Shown: positions 49,411-63,500 of the stretch, in pieces
Layout: each line of letters begins with the position of its first letter
Numbering within the stretch: position 1 is the stretch's first letter
Assembly (NCBI GenBank): GCA_036785705.1
Contig: JAWUZG010000015.1
Span: forward strand, 5,657,001 to 5,721,000
Length of the DNA: 64,000 bases
Direction of reading: 5' to 3'
DNA from: Acanthornis magna
Taxonomy: Eukaryota; Chordata; Aves; Passeriformes; Acanthizidae
Made by a program: the position numbers and the translations under genes
The notes under the pieces: generated by a model
What the model saw: the letters and a program-made list of their open reading frames with translations, nothing else
What the model was told of the DNA's origin: nothing
Database searches by the model: none

Positions 49411-51478
49411 GAAGTTCAAGCTCAAGCACAGCCTTGAGTTTAGAATGTAGATGCACACCTAATGATTTCTTTTTACCTTTCTTGTGTGTGTGAAACACCC
49501 AGACTGTGCTAAAGCGAATTGCATGAGCAGAAATGAGAGAAGCCCTTAAATCAGACCTCCCCCTGCAACACTCCATGCACATGAAGCTAATGTGTCTAAT
49601 TATAAGACAACTCCAATACAGACTCACAGAAGAGACTCTGCAATTTTTTTTGTGGAATTTATGCTGATTTCCTCTGTCTAGTAAAAAGTAGTAACAAGAC
49701 AAGTGTAAGGTGGATTTAGTTACCTTGGGGATATGAACAGTAGACAAAATTATTAAGGAGATGCATGAAATCAAAAAGCTTTTCTCTGAAAGTTAGCAAA
49801 TTGAACTGCAATTCCAAGACTGATACAAGGGAAAAAGTGGAACAAAGTATTTTGAACCATTTTGGATGATGGGTGGGTGGAATTGAGCTTGGAAAAACAC
49901 CTGTGACAACGTTCAGCCATTAGTCACTTAGGAACCATGACTGCTGCATTCCAAAGGGATTGCAACAGCAGCTGCTGGTGCTTTGCTGTGGTGAAGGAGT
50001 GACTGGCAGGTGCCAGTTTGGGATGTAGGCCAGTCTGAGAGAGGTTCTGGTGGCTCCGTGAGCACCACTGTGGGCGTGCCTTGCAGAGGTAAAGGAGGTG
50101 GTTGCAGCCAAGACAGAAAAAGTGTTCCGAGACTTAATTACGTATGTGAGTAGCAAGGAAGAAGAAAGGAAACAGTCAAATGCCAGTGGGAGCAATGTGT
50201 AACATCTGAGGCAATCACTGTAAGTACTGAACGCCTGAACTTAAGAACTGGTCGATGCGGTTTGTCACTAGGGCTGTGTGTGAAGATCGGGTAACATCAG
50301 AGGCTTGTGGCTCTTATGGTTTCCAAGGAATATGAATTAAGGAAAAGAGAAAAAGACCAACTGAAGTAGCTCTGGACAGCAATCAAACCCATTTGAGGTG
50401 ATTCCCGGAACAAGTCTTGACAGCCTGAACATCCTGGAAACTTCCAAGAGAAGGAAGAACCGCTGAATTATAATGTAAGTGGAGATGTACTGTACCAGAT
50501 ATACTCCTGCCTAGTGGGAAAAGCTTTAGTGTTTTTCTTTTGGGATAGGGCTAGCATGACTGTCATATTAGTAAGTACTCTTGGTCTTTGTAGGAGGAAA
50601 ACAAGGTTTTTCAAAAAGGTACAAGAAGCCTGTCTTGTAAAATTGACCTTAGAAACAGCTGCTGGAGCGTAACTTCTGCTTTTTCAGTTGGTTTTTCTTT
50701 CTTTGTAACTTAAAATTCAGACTAATTTATTTTTAAGTCTTTACTGAGTGCTAAAACATGATCAATAGGGCTGCAGAATCTTAAGCAGATAATCCCTTCC
50801 AAAAGTACTTCATTTTATTACTTGTACTCTTTTACAAAGTGATGGTATAAAACCATAAAGAAATACATTCATAAAACCAAAAAGAAATATAGCCATGGTT
50901 GTTAAAATAGACAGGCTTAAAGTTTGTGCTGACAAAAAGTACCCAAGTTTGTTAGTTTGTGAGTTCTTTTTGAAATAAAACTTTTGGGAAATATTAATAT
51001 ATGGAGCTGACTTAACAGGTAAACAGATATTTGTTTCTAGTGAGAGCTCATAATTTTATATGTCAGAGAGTATTGGAGATAATATTAGACCAAAAACACC
51101 CTCTAAAACCATCTCACAGCTATTGGACAAATCCAGAAGTGATATTAACCAACATGGAAGTTAAGTCATCAGGAAATGTTCCTTCTTCCTTAAGACAGCT
51201 TTTGCATCCCACCACGCTCCCCATTTCCTCATCCTTAAAGATAACTTATTCATGGCACACCTATTATCTCTGTAGGAAGTTCTTCTTGTCTTGGGATTCA
51301 AGAGCATGCATTTCCTCTGAGTAAATAATTCTGGTATCTCCTCCCATAATTACACCCACGTTGAGTAGGAACTCTGGCATTAGACAGACATATATTACAG
51401 GAACCAGTTAATTCGTTTGACAACTTTACAGGTATTAATAACAACTGCTAAGTACCTCTCCCTTCTCTCAAATTTCAG

Positions 51479-51586
51479 CTGACAGCACGAAAAGATTGCT
51501 GGGTTTTTTCTTTTTATGATTGATGTGACTTGGACATCCTTGAAGAGCAAAGTAGAAGTTGTATGCAATTCTCATAAGCTGAGGGA
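51479..51586 (+). promoter_or_regulatory. Putative 5' UTR exon start of the TGM6-like gene
   Basis: A strong acceptor-like sequence (pyrimidine-rich CTCTCCCTTCTCTCAAATTTCAG, ending at 51478) lies 108 bp before the initiator ATG, and no TATA box is visible close by. The first coding exon may therefore have an upstream non-coding exon. A gtaagt at 50475-50480 is one possible partner donor. An unspliced start in this segment remains possible. Confidence 0.3.
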
Positions 51587-51593
51587 ATGGCAG
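51587..51593 (+). CDS. TGM6: TGM6-like exon 1
   Basis: ATGGCAG then gtgagt, encoding Met-Ala and one base of Glu3. An ATG 24 bases upstream is closed by TAA after three codons, so this start is preferred. Being tiny, it is less certain than the other exons. Confidence 0.75.
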
Positions 51594-54500
51594 GTGAGTG
51601 CTGCAAGTCATTTGCTTCCCTTCAGCAGGTATTTACTCAGGGCTGATTCCTCAAGATTCATGCCCTGTAGGTATCTGCTCGAGTTTCTTATCTGAAGGAA
51701 ATTTTATATTGTAATTTGTTCTTGCTTCATTTTCAAAGTTTTAATGCTGTTATTATTAAGACTTGTTAGAGAACAATTTTTGAGCTAAACAGAGGATATT
51801 GGGACAGGGAAGAGAAAGGAAATTTACATTACTTCAAAAGGCACAATTTTTTAAATGCTATTTCAGAGTTGTGTTATGCTTGGTATTAGCAAAATTTGTG
51901 CAATCCATTCTAATGGAGCTGTGAGTAAGGAACCTTAGATGGGAATTCAAAGATGCATTAAAACTCTACCAAAGGAAAACAGTAATGAGAGTATCTCTGC
52001 TTTTAAAAGTTTAAAATGAAGATGATTATTGAACTGGGCAATTGCAAAGCAGGATTTTCTCTCATTTAATGATGAAACAAGTATTTACAAATCAGCTTGG
52101 CAGGGAGAGCAGCAGCTAACTGCAGTTCACTGTCCCATATATTCATAAAAAAAATTCTCCTTTTCACCCCCATCAGTGCTTACTCACATTACTTCTTTGT
52201 GGTCTTAAATGACAAAAAAACCCTCTTGAATTTAATTATAACACTTTTTGCAAAAATTAGTTTTTATTTTTACCTCTTCTTCAAAGGTTAGGTGTAAATT
52301 GTAGTTTAATATGCAGCTATATTGTTTCAGATCTGACTTAGTATTCATTGCTAAGCTCTATGGTATGAGATAAACCTAGAAGCTTGTTTGAAAATCCCTA
52401 CAATAATATTGCACAGGCATTAATCCATCCTTTCCATCCTATTCTTTTTGTTGTTGTTGTTGTTTTCTTTTGATTTCGCTTTAAAATGGTGCTTGTTATG
52501 TGCCCCTATCCTATCCCCACTCCCCCTACCCCCAACCTCATTGCATTTAGGATACTGACATTAAAAAAAGTGACTTGGAAGAACCTTCACCAAGGTACTT
52601 GCCCTGAGCATTTGTCGAAACTTGCAACACAATGCTCCAGGTGTACTTTGTAGAGTCTCCTAGGGCAGATATAAACCCAGAAGAAGGTTCTTCTCAGCAT
52701 TCCCAAAGACAGCATAGCTGCTCAGGTTTGAGCGTGGCAACAAAACAGGGAAGGGAAAACAATCTTTCAAGGAAGATCATATACATATTTGCTTGTTGAA
52801 AAGGTAGTGTAGCATTTGAGGTGCCAAGAACCACTTTATGGGGTTTAAGCCACAGACCATAATAACAGCGTATGTGCAGGAGGACACAGCAGGAGAGAAC
52901 CCCAAGCAAACTGCAAGTCAGAATTCCTCTACGACATGAAGCTACTGCCTACTAGAACAGGAATTCCCATGGTCCAGTAGAACAGAGCTAGATTCAGACA
53001 GACTGATTTCTTTGTCAAAAGCTTCAGCATGTCCTCAAATACCTCTTGTTCATCCACATGAGACAGATGATCTCTCACTATGCATTTTTCAATGCATCTG
53101 GGCTGAATGGCATCAGGATCTAAGCAGGAAAAGTAAGATGCCCTAATTGCCATTCCTGTGATCCTAGAAATACATGTGTTGAAAATGTAGAGGGGCTACA
53201 GACCACTTTGTTTGGTGGTGATTATGAAATGACACCAATTTGCCTCTGTAAATTTTTTTAAAGTCCAATGTTAAACAGCATCCATCACTGTACAGAAGTA
53301 CTCTGCGAATAAGAGCTCTGTAAAAAACCCCAAGGAAATATTTGTATTATTGACCAATAGACTTAATTTAATGGGGCATCTGCTTTTTAGTTATACTTCC
53401 TCCCACAAAAGGTAATTGCTCTTAGTAGCCTCATCATGCCACTAAACAGCGAATGACTTCATGGTCGTTGCTTCCTCATGTCTTTTCTTGTGTTTTATAG
53501 AACTGACTCCAACACACATCAGCTGGCAGCCGTCAGTGAACGCAGCCAACCACCACACTGACAGATATGCCAACACCGAGCTGACCGTGAGGCGAGGACA
53601 AGCCTTCAATATCACCCTGTACTTCAACAGGCCAAGGCAGAATGGGGAGAGCCTGGGATTTGTCACTGAAATAGGTAACAATCCCACAGCTTAATCCATG
53701 TCCTCACAGAACTGTAATCCTTATTCCTTGCAGTCCTCTCCTGATTCTATTTAGAGATGCAATTTTTCCTCACGTATTTTTAGTGCTTCCCGCACCCCAA
53801 AATGCTCAATTTCAAGTGTGAGGTTAATATTGAAACCACACTTTGGAATGTGGTTTCAATATTAACCTCACACTTGAATATTCCACTTTGGAATGGAAAT
53901 TTATCAATGTTCCACTCTGGAATGGAAAGCAATGACTCCCTCTTTCCGGCAGGACCATCCCCCTCGGAATCTCATCGGACGAGGGCTGCGTTTAACCTCT
54001 CTGAGGCAGTGGGCAGCGGCTGGAGCGCTGCCCAAGGACCCAGCGACTCTGGATCCACGACCTTTACAATATCCAGCCCAGCCAATGCTGTCATTGGGCG
54101 ATACAACCTCACCCTTCGGGTAACCTCAGGGAACACGATCACCTCCAGATACCTGGGCCAGTTTGTGCTACTCTTCAACCCCTGGTGCCCAGGTAGGTGC
54201 CAATGCCTTAGCTCTTGAGCCCAGCTGACCTTGCTGCTTTCCCATCTGCACAGCGCTGCTCGCTCAAGCTGTCCCTCTTTGGGTCACCAGCGGCTGCAAT
54301 CTCAGCTGTGTGCTCAGAAACCTCATTTCACTACACTAAAAAGCTGCTGCCACCATATCACCCCCTCTTCACCCTAACAAAATGTGCTGTATGGGGTTAC
54401 ATCACAGACTCTTCAGAACTGAGCACATCACTTTTTCCGTAAACAAGGGCTTCTGTAGGCAAACTGCTCCAGTGCATCTCTGCCCTCTAGGTAAAGAACT

Positions 54501-57500
54501 TCTTCCTAACAGCTAATCTAAATCTCTCCTTTTTTAGGTTATAACAGTTCCCCCTTGTCCAATCATCCTCAGCCCATGTAAAGAGTTGCTCTCCCTCCTT
54601 TTTCTAAGGCCCTTTAAAGTACTGGAGGGCTGCAATGAGGTCGCCCTGGAGCCTTCCCTTCTCCAGGCTGAACACCCTCAGCTCTCCCAGCCTGTCTCCA
54701 GACCTTGGAGCATCTTCGTGGCCTCCTCTGGAGCCTCTAACAGGTCCACATCTTTCTGGTGCTGAGAACCCCAGAACTGGAAACAGTGTCCCACTGCTGG
54801 GGTGTCACGAGGGGGAGAATCCCCTCCCTAGCCTGCTGCCCACCCCTCTGCTGATGCAGCCCAGGGTGTGATTTGCTTTCTGGGCTACAAGCACACACTG
54901 CTGGCTCATGCCCACATCTTTCATTTTGGGTTGAGAGTGGACTCTCTTGTTGCTCCATCTTTTCAATTCTGCGTTTTGTCGGCAACATGAGGAGGCTGCA
55001 AATTTGTAAACTCAGATTTTGCAGCTATGCAATAGTCTAGAAACCTACATTAGCCTGCAAACATGACACTCCAGAGTTAAGAGAGCTCTTAGCCTTACCA
55101 GCAAGTAAATAGCTTATAAAAGAAAAGTAGCCACAATCACCCACTATTTTTTTCCGTGACCAGATGTTAGTCAGGGGCCACTAAGAAATACGTCAATAGC
55201 CAAGATGAAAAAAGCTGCTAATTAGCTCAGCAAGTCCTGGAAGACAGAAACAATTACACAAGTATGTCAGGAAACTCAGATGGTCTCTGTGTAGACAGTC
55301 CTGAGGAAAAATCCTCCCCAGAAACCCCTGAAAGATCATTTGTGTGTAATTTGTAATTGATGGAAACCGCACTGCAGGGACAGCAACATTTGACAGCTCC
55401 TGAACTGGAACACCAGTGTAGCAATGGTACTCAAGAGACCAGACAAACTCTTCTCAGAGGAAAACAGAAAAACTAAGCTGTGCCCATTACAATTTTAAAC
55501 TAATGATTTTGCAGAAGAGTCCACCAGATTTACCAGATGATGCAATGACTACTGACAGATAAAAGGGAGTATCCTTAATGCTGAATGAAGGATGCTGCTG
55601 AATAAGTTCTGCAGAGTGGAATAGCTCCCTGATCCTGAAAAACAGGAACATATTCAGTTTGAGGGTATGTTACCTCTATTGTAAGTGTCATAGCAGAAGG
55701 GAAATAGGAAATTTATTTTCTCGGGAAAGGATTAATGGCAGATCTGGTCTGTAGATGTGGTTCCAGGTGGGAGGTTAGTCTTTAAGCTGGGGAATATAGA
55801 AATGAATTCATCAATTGTAATATCAATAACATACTTATAGGAAAACAGGACTAGAAATGAAAGAAAAAACATTGGATTGGAGAAAAGCTACTAGAGAGCG
55901 AATCCTTAAGTGTCATCTGAAAAACACTCAGATCAAATAGCTCATCACTGACTTTTACATGCTGACATTAAACAGCATTGTCCATGCACAGACGGGCTGG
56001 GACAACACATAGAAATAACTGGGTGACCTTAGAGATTGGAGAAGGTGAGAAGAAATAAGATACAATAATAGGAAATAAAAGACCATACCTCTAGGGAGAA
56101 GTAACGATGATTTCAGTGACAGACTTATCACCTGGAAATCATGAAGAGTATGAAAGCCCTTGTTAATCAAAGAACAGGAACCAAAGTGAAATGGCCCTGA
56201 AAAAGGAAAATGCAATCTTAAGTTGTATAAAGAGAAAACAGTCAGATTTGAATGTTAATGCCATTGGATAAGATGACAAGAATTAAAACATGTTCAGTGA
56301 AGTGTTACTAGGATAAATGAACACATGAAAAACCTTTCAGACAAAAAAAAAATTCTAGTTTAGCAAGCTATAAAGGTTTATTGAGAGCACATAAACCTCA
56401 GAAAAAAAAAATGTTCTTCAAGTGATTATACAAGGACATTTAGATTGCTCAGAATCATAAACTCACAGGCTAGAAGGATCTTAGAAAGTCATCTAGTCCC
56501 ACACCAGGGCTCTAAGGCAGGTTCAGTTCAGCACTTAGGTCATTCCTGACAGGTCTTGAATTCCTTGTTAATGACCAGCCATTAGGGAAGCTCCAGCACC
56601 TCCCCTGGCAATTCCCTCCAAGAAAACACAAGCCTTTCTATTAGATGTTTATCCTATTAATAAACCAAATCTTTCTTGCTTCAACTTCATATAATTGCTC
56701 ATCCTACATATGACAGAGACCTGGAATAGATTTTATATCCCCCTGCCCCATCCTCTTCACAAGAATTTCTGGAATTGATTACAATGTTTGCCCCATTCCT
56801 TGCCCCCATTTTTTTCCTACATTAAATAATTCTGAGTTAATTCATACTCCAGATTTTCAGGAATGCTGAGCATTCTCAGTGCTCCTCCCATTCTTTCCAA
56901 CTGATGCAGCACCTGAAACTGCACACAGGCCTCCATGTCCATGCCACCCCCAAACCTCAGGAATCATCAATGATTATATTATTTTTTAAAAAGCAACCAC
57001 AAAAATGGACTTATATCACATGATACAATTTTTAAAGTAAATTGCAATCTTTTTATTTGCAGGAAGGGAAGGATGGAAAGTTCCTATAGGAAGGTAAAGA
57101 AGTTGATTCAATAAAGTAGAAAAGCTGATCTTTTTGTATGTATTTCCTCAAATCCTGAACCTTTCGGAAAATTTTTTTAAACATTATGGAATTAAAAGCA
57201 GATCTAAGCAGATATTGCTACCTAAACAGTGATCAAAACAACCTAAATCTCTGTGGGAACCAATGCTTTCATAGCAGCTAAATTCTGTGCCATAAACTTG
57301 GAAAAACAGTGAGGAACAATGAGATCCAAGCTAATGGCCGAGCCTAATAATTATCCTAATAGCATTCCCAATAGAACGTTGCATCAGACAAGTAAAGGTC
57401 CGCATTTAGGAATCTTGAAACAAGACAAACACATCTGGAAAAGCTAGAAAAATGTCATCTGTGTGGTTCTTTTCAAATATCTGTCCCACTTCTAACTACC

Positions 57501-60500
57501 CTGAGAAGACAGAAAAATGTGGTGAGCTAGCCTGAACTTTTCTCCACCTTCCTCACAGAAACACAACGTGCAGATAGAGGATGTTTAGATAATACACAAG
57601 GCTATACTAAAAGTAGGGGGAAAAGTTAAGTAATATAATATGGATCTTTTTGCTCCTCACCCCACCCCAGGCAATATACAATAACAGACCTTATCACTGG
57701 AGCTGTAACAATGTAGTCTGCAAGTAGAAGTTTCCTCCTTGCTAAATCAAGGCAAAAATGTTTTTGAAAGGTTGCTGGTATTGTTAGCTTTAAGCTTGCC
57801 CAACTTGGTTTTCAGGTGATGATGTCTACATGTCCAACGAAAATGAGAGACAAGAATATGTTCTAAATGAAAACGGAATAATCTTTGTGGGCAATGTAAG
57901 GTACATTGAAGCAAGAGGGTGGTATTACGGACAGGTAAGTCACAAGAAGTTCGTTTGGACTCTCATTCTGTCTCCAGAAGCATTTCTCTTACCTTTACTT
58001 GCTGTTTATATAACAACTGTAGAAACCTGGGTAGCCTTACTTGTGGTTTGTCACAGTGTGTCTAACTGCAGTAGAACCTCCTTTAATTCTGCTTGTGAAA
58101 CCATCCATTTTCTTAAAATTTTCCCTTGTCTGGTCCCAGTTTCAAGACCTTCTAAACATCTGTCTCACCATGCTGGATCTGAGCCTGTATTATCGTCAGG
58201 ACCCAGCCATGGATGTGTCACGAAGAGGAGATCCTAAATACGTGGGCCGAGTAATCAGTTCCATGGTAAGAAATGGACACCTTAACCCAAATCCCACATG
58301 GGTAAGCAGAAAGCACCACTGAGACTCAACCACCTGCACCCTAAGCAATATCATGAACTAGATACAGTGCATTACACACAATTCATTTCGTGCATTCTGT
58401 CCACTGACCTATTTTTAGATCAATGGAAATGATAATGACAACGGAGTTCTCCTGGGAAAGTGGCAAGGAAGTTTCCACTCACATGAGAATCCATCCAGGT
58501 GGGATGGCAGTGTGGTGATCCTCAAGAAATGGCGCCAGGACAACTACAGGCCTGTTCAGTACGGCCAGTGCTGGGTTTTTGCAGGTGTGATGTGTACAGG
58601 TAAGCTGTGAGAATAGAGGATTGGGTGAAATGGAGGCATCTGTGACCTCTGCTTTTATCAAAACTACCAAGCAATCATTTCTACAAGAAGAACAGTGCTG
58701 TAAAGACCACTAACGCTGAAGAATCACAAAATATTTAGACACTTTGTTTCTCAGATATTTGTAATCATTGAACTAAAGCTGTGTGGGCTTGTTGCATTTC
58801 TTGCTCGTTTGTTTTTTTATAAAATATATTTCAGTTTTGAGGTGCTTGGGGATTCCAACTCGTTTGGTTTCAAATTTTAACTCTGCCCATGACGTGGATA
58901 GAAACCTGAGTATCGATAAGTACTATGACAGCTCTGGAAGAAGTCTGAATATCGGCAAGGATTCCACATGGTAAATATGATTTCTTGCATCTCACCAACA
59001 ACTAGAGAGAGGATTTAGGAGACTTAAAAACATGAACACTAGTAGTACAAAAGCAACTGAGTGAACAAAATGTAATACAACCATCTAAATTAACACTGTA
59101 GACATCCATTTGGGAAAAAAAAGCCAAACAACATAATTCATGGTCTTCTCCCTCCCTGCCCTGAGGTCTATACCTCAAAAGCAGACAGTAAATCTGTCCT
59201 TTGAAAGAGGTACTATAGCTGGACAGACTGTGTTTCAGTTTGGAGAACTTTAAAAAAAAAAAAATCACTACTCCTCTCCAACTGGAAGTTTGTATGACTC
59301 CACTTTATTGTGTTTTTTAGACATTATTCTTTGTCTCCAGGGATTATCATGTCTGGAATGAAAGCTGGTTCATTCGCCCAGACCTGGGAAGATCATACAA
59401 TGGATGGCAGGTTTTAGATGCAACTCCACAAGAACAAAGCAGAGGTAACAGCATAAATTCACAGCATGACTTAAGAGTCCCTCTCCAAACTGAGCACAAC
59501 TAATGAAGCTTGACCTTTTTTTTTTTTTCCCCCCACATTTTAGGAATTTTTCAGTGTGGCCCTGCATCTGTCTTAGCCGTCAAAGAAGGCGAAGTAGACC
59601 TGGATTACGACACCTTGTTTGTGTACTCAGAGGTGAACGCCGACTGCAACAGATGGATTGTATACAATGATGGAACCAAGAAAAGAGTTTATTGTGATAC
59701 CGAAATAATTGGCAGGTCTATCAGCACCAAAGCTGTGGGCAGCAATGGCCGTGTGGATGTCACTGCTAACTACAAATATCCAGAAGGTAAAGGAATTATC
59801 ACCAATTATCTCCTTGTTATCACAACTCTTGCCTGCTGAATCCTTGGTGCTGGAAGCTAGAATGGGTAACCTGCATTGTTTGGGCATCTCTCCCCTGCCT
59901 TCAGAAAACATTTCTGCCCATGTTCTCAGACTACTTTCTTAAGACAACAGGTGTTGTATTTCTGGTTTTGTGCATTTAGTAGCTTCCTTATTAAGGGAAA
60001 ATACAAAGCATACTTTAGTCCCTTACACAGAAGTGTAAAATTTAATGCACACACAAAACAGAGGTATAAAATACATTTTACTACCCAAGGCAAACAAATC
60101 CCCAGGGTCTCACTCTGCAGTGTTTTAGTGCAACAATATTTAATACAGAGGCTGGCTGTCATCAAATCAGCAGAGTAACACTTAGCACACTACTGCATGT
60201 TCCGACCAGAGAAAAAGAAATCTCACTTCCTAAACAAATACAAATGCATCGTATTTCATTTTAGTGATTTATTCACCTTGCAACAGCATATTCCCTGTGA
60301 AAAACCTGAACAGAGGCTTAATGAAGATATAGGGAGGTTTTAGGTACTGTGTCTTTCTGAGTGATGCTGACACCCTGTATTGGTCTGAAAACCTTTACAC
60401 AGAGGAAGTGCAAATTTGCAACAAAAGTAGAATTTTACTTGGTTCTCTCCTTCCACCAGGTTCTTCTGAGGAAAGACGAGTTTACAAGAAGGCCTTGGCT

Positions 60501-63500
60501 AAGATATTCGGAACAAGCTTCACAGAGGGACGCACAGACTCTCCCGAGGGAAGATCTTCAGAGACAATGAGAAACCCTGGGATTGCTGGGAAATTCAAGC
60601 TGGCTGAACCTCCAGTTTTTGGCAAAGACATTAACCTAATCCTAGTGCTCAATAACCTCTCCTCTGACCGCAAGAGCGTGAGGGTGGACATGAGTGCATC
60701 AACCATCCTGTACACAAGGAGAGCAGTGGCAGAGATCCTGAAGGCAGCCACTAATGTGGAGCTTGGTCCTAAACAAGGTAACCTTTCATGTCCCTAAGGG
60801 ACATTACAGCTCTCTTCCTAGCTACGGGAAGGCAGCTGGGAGGAAGAAACAGCAGTATCACACCTCTATCAGCTTTGTAGTGTACCTACTCATTTCACCT
60901 CTTTTAAATCATTGTACATGATTTATTTCCATCTGAAAACTTTCACTAGTTCAAGCATTAATTGGATGTCTCATGAAATGTTCAATAGAAGGCTACACTT
61001 ATGTTATAGCTCCAGAAGCAGCACTATACAAATGTTGTGTATGTGTCATGGTATCTATATGTGTATATGTATATGTGTGTGTGTGTGTGTGGTGATTTTT
61101 ACATAGGAACACATCCTACCCTCAACAAAAAAAAAAAGTCTGATGTGTCCCTTCTGACACTCAAAAGGCAACACTTCAAAAGAAATCAACTAGGAAAAAG
61201 TCTAAAAGTTACAGTGAAACTCTGTATTTCTTTGGAAGAGTTGAGACTATTGAAATTATTATAGAGATCTTTTTCATCCCCAGGGGCTAAAAAGATAAAC
61301 GTTTTTCCCATACACAGCAGAAAAGTTGTAGGACTACAGTGAGCAGCTGACCAGGTCACTTAAAATGAATCTCTGTGAAATTTGACCCAAACTTTCTTCT
61401 CGACAGAGGCAAAATAAGGATGATATAAGGAGGGAATAGATTAAAATGGTTATACCTCTAATCATAAGAAATACGAAGGGTCAGGAATCCAGTGAAATGC
61501 AGATGAGCAGAACCCCTCAGTTTCAGGCCAAAATCCTCTATTCAAAACTACAAGGGTCAAATGAGTTTAAGTAGAAAAGGATCACCAGAAGAGGGAAATA
61601 CACAGCCAGTCTCACAAGGAAATATAAACAGGTTACAACTGCCATATTCTTTTTCTCACTTCAATAATTAAAAAAACCCCTCACTATAATTCTCTTTTCC
61701 TTAGCTTTCTGTGAAAATGTAATGGTTCCTAAATATTTGTCTGAATTCTAGGGAAGCATATCCGAGTGAAGATCCCTTACACTCATTACGGAAAATATCT
61801 GACTACTGACAAAAGGATCCAAGTTACTGCCCTGTGTGAAGTCATGCGCACGCACGGGCTGAAGCTGCTGGTGGAGAAGACAATCATTTTAGAGGACACA
61901 AACATCATCATTAAGGTGAACAATTTTCTCCCTGATGTCCTGAACAGACACTAAAGGGTCTTTCTGGAGCTCAGATCTTAAGATAGGAATCTGGGGATAA
62001 ATGTATTACTTTAGGCTGCCATTTCAAAAGCTGTTCCAAAATTCTGCCTGCTTAAATTGAGAAAGCAAGGATGTGAGAGGCCAGTTCTGGACCTTGGCCT
62101 GAATCTGCCCCATTTTTCAGAACAGCTCTGTTACCTTCTTTCTTTCACAGTCACAAGCCACTGCTTTATGTCCCACAGTACTTGTTTTCATCCCATGTAT
62201 TGGCAAGTGCTTGTTTTGTCCTTAAAGAACTTAGCCTACTCTGAAAATACAGATTTAAACCCTTATTTCTAACCAGTGATAGAGCCAGTTCATATTGTCT
62301 TAGCACTTTAATCCTAATCAATGATGTGCCAAAAAATAAAAAAAAGCCACGCAGCAACCTGAAGATCAGACAGGTTTCACGGGACATGTCTGTGTAGCCA
62401 GGGCTCTATTTTACTGAAATTATGCACAAAATATTGCAGACAGCTTGACAGCACTATTTAGCTAAGCCACATCCAGCTTCAAACATTAGGAATGCTGAAT
62501 GTCACTTACAATGAACTAAATGTCACTTACAGTGAACTAAATGTCACTTACAGTCCACTGAACTCTGACTCCAGAAAGTGTAAAAGAGCGAATGATCAGA
62601 AATGTGTTTTGTCCTTCAGCTCCCTCGGAGGGTGGTAGTGAACAGAGCTGTGACTCTGGAGATCTCCTACGCCAACCCTCTCCCCGAGCCCGTGAGCCGC
62701 TGTGTGCTGCTGGTGACTCTGATGAACCAACAGGTCAAGATAAAGTAAGTGGAAGCTGCAGCATTTACTCAGTGCTTCCAACGTGGCCAATACCATGTCT
62801 AATTTCTCAGAAAGAAAGAAGAAAAAAATCATGCTTGAATTGTCCTTTTTATATTTTCTATTTCCGGAAACAAAAATGCCACCAAATGTATATAGATATA
62901 TGATTCCTTAAATGTGGTGTTTTTTCCACATAGAACTGATTTAACAGCTAAAACCTGCTAACATTCTTCTTTCCTGGGAAAGCAAATGCACATGTCAAAT
63001 TCTTTTTCTCTCTGCTGTTTATTCTGCACTTCAGCTTTCTGTTTTTATTTTCATATACAATACTCTGATACTACAAAGATAACTAGGCTAAAACAAACAA
63101 GTCAGACCAAACAAAAGTTTGTTTCAGCCCAAAAAAAAAGTTGCTCTGTTCTCCTTTAAAACAGGAGAAAATCATGCCTTTTCAAAACATAAAAGCAAAA
63201 TGTTCTATTATTTTTTTTCTCATTTTCTTTGGACTCTGCTTCTTTGTGGACCAACTCAGTGTTGAGTAGTAGTTTGTATTTCCTAAAGCTTCTTTTATTG
63301 TAAAACAGCTTGACTTGCTTTGGGTGTGGAAGGAACTATTTGGACATAATAATCCATAAAACAAGGAAAATATTATTCTAGTAAAAGACTAAGCCAATTT
63401 AGACCAAAAGGAATACAAACCAAAGCACAAGAGCCATTCGAAAAATCATTCTTGTGAAAATGGATATGAACCAAGCAGGCATTGGACAGAGCACTGACCT

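Larger units (their letters stand above)
47546..51478. other. Spacer between the two transglutaminase genes
   Basis: About 3.9 kb. It holds a 43-base T run, repeat segment B (47908-47976), a CR1 element split by a composite insertion (48.65-49.41 kb), and otherwise unrecognised AT-rich sequence. No open frame resembles a transglutaminase exon, so there is no third gene copy or pseudogene here. Confidence 0.65.
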
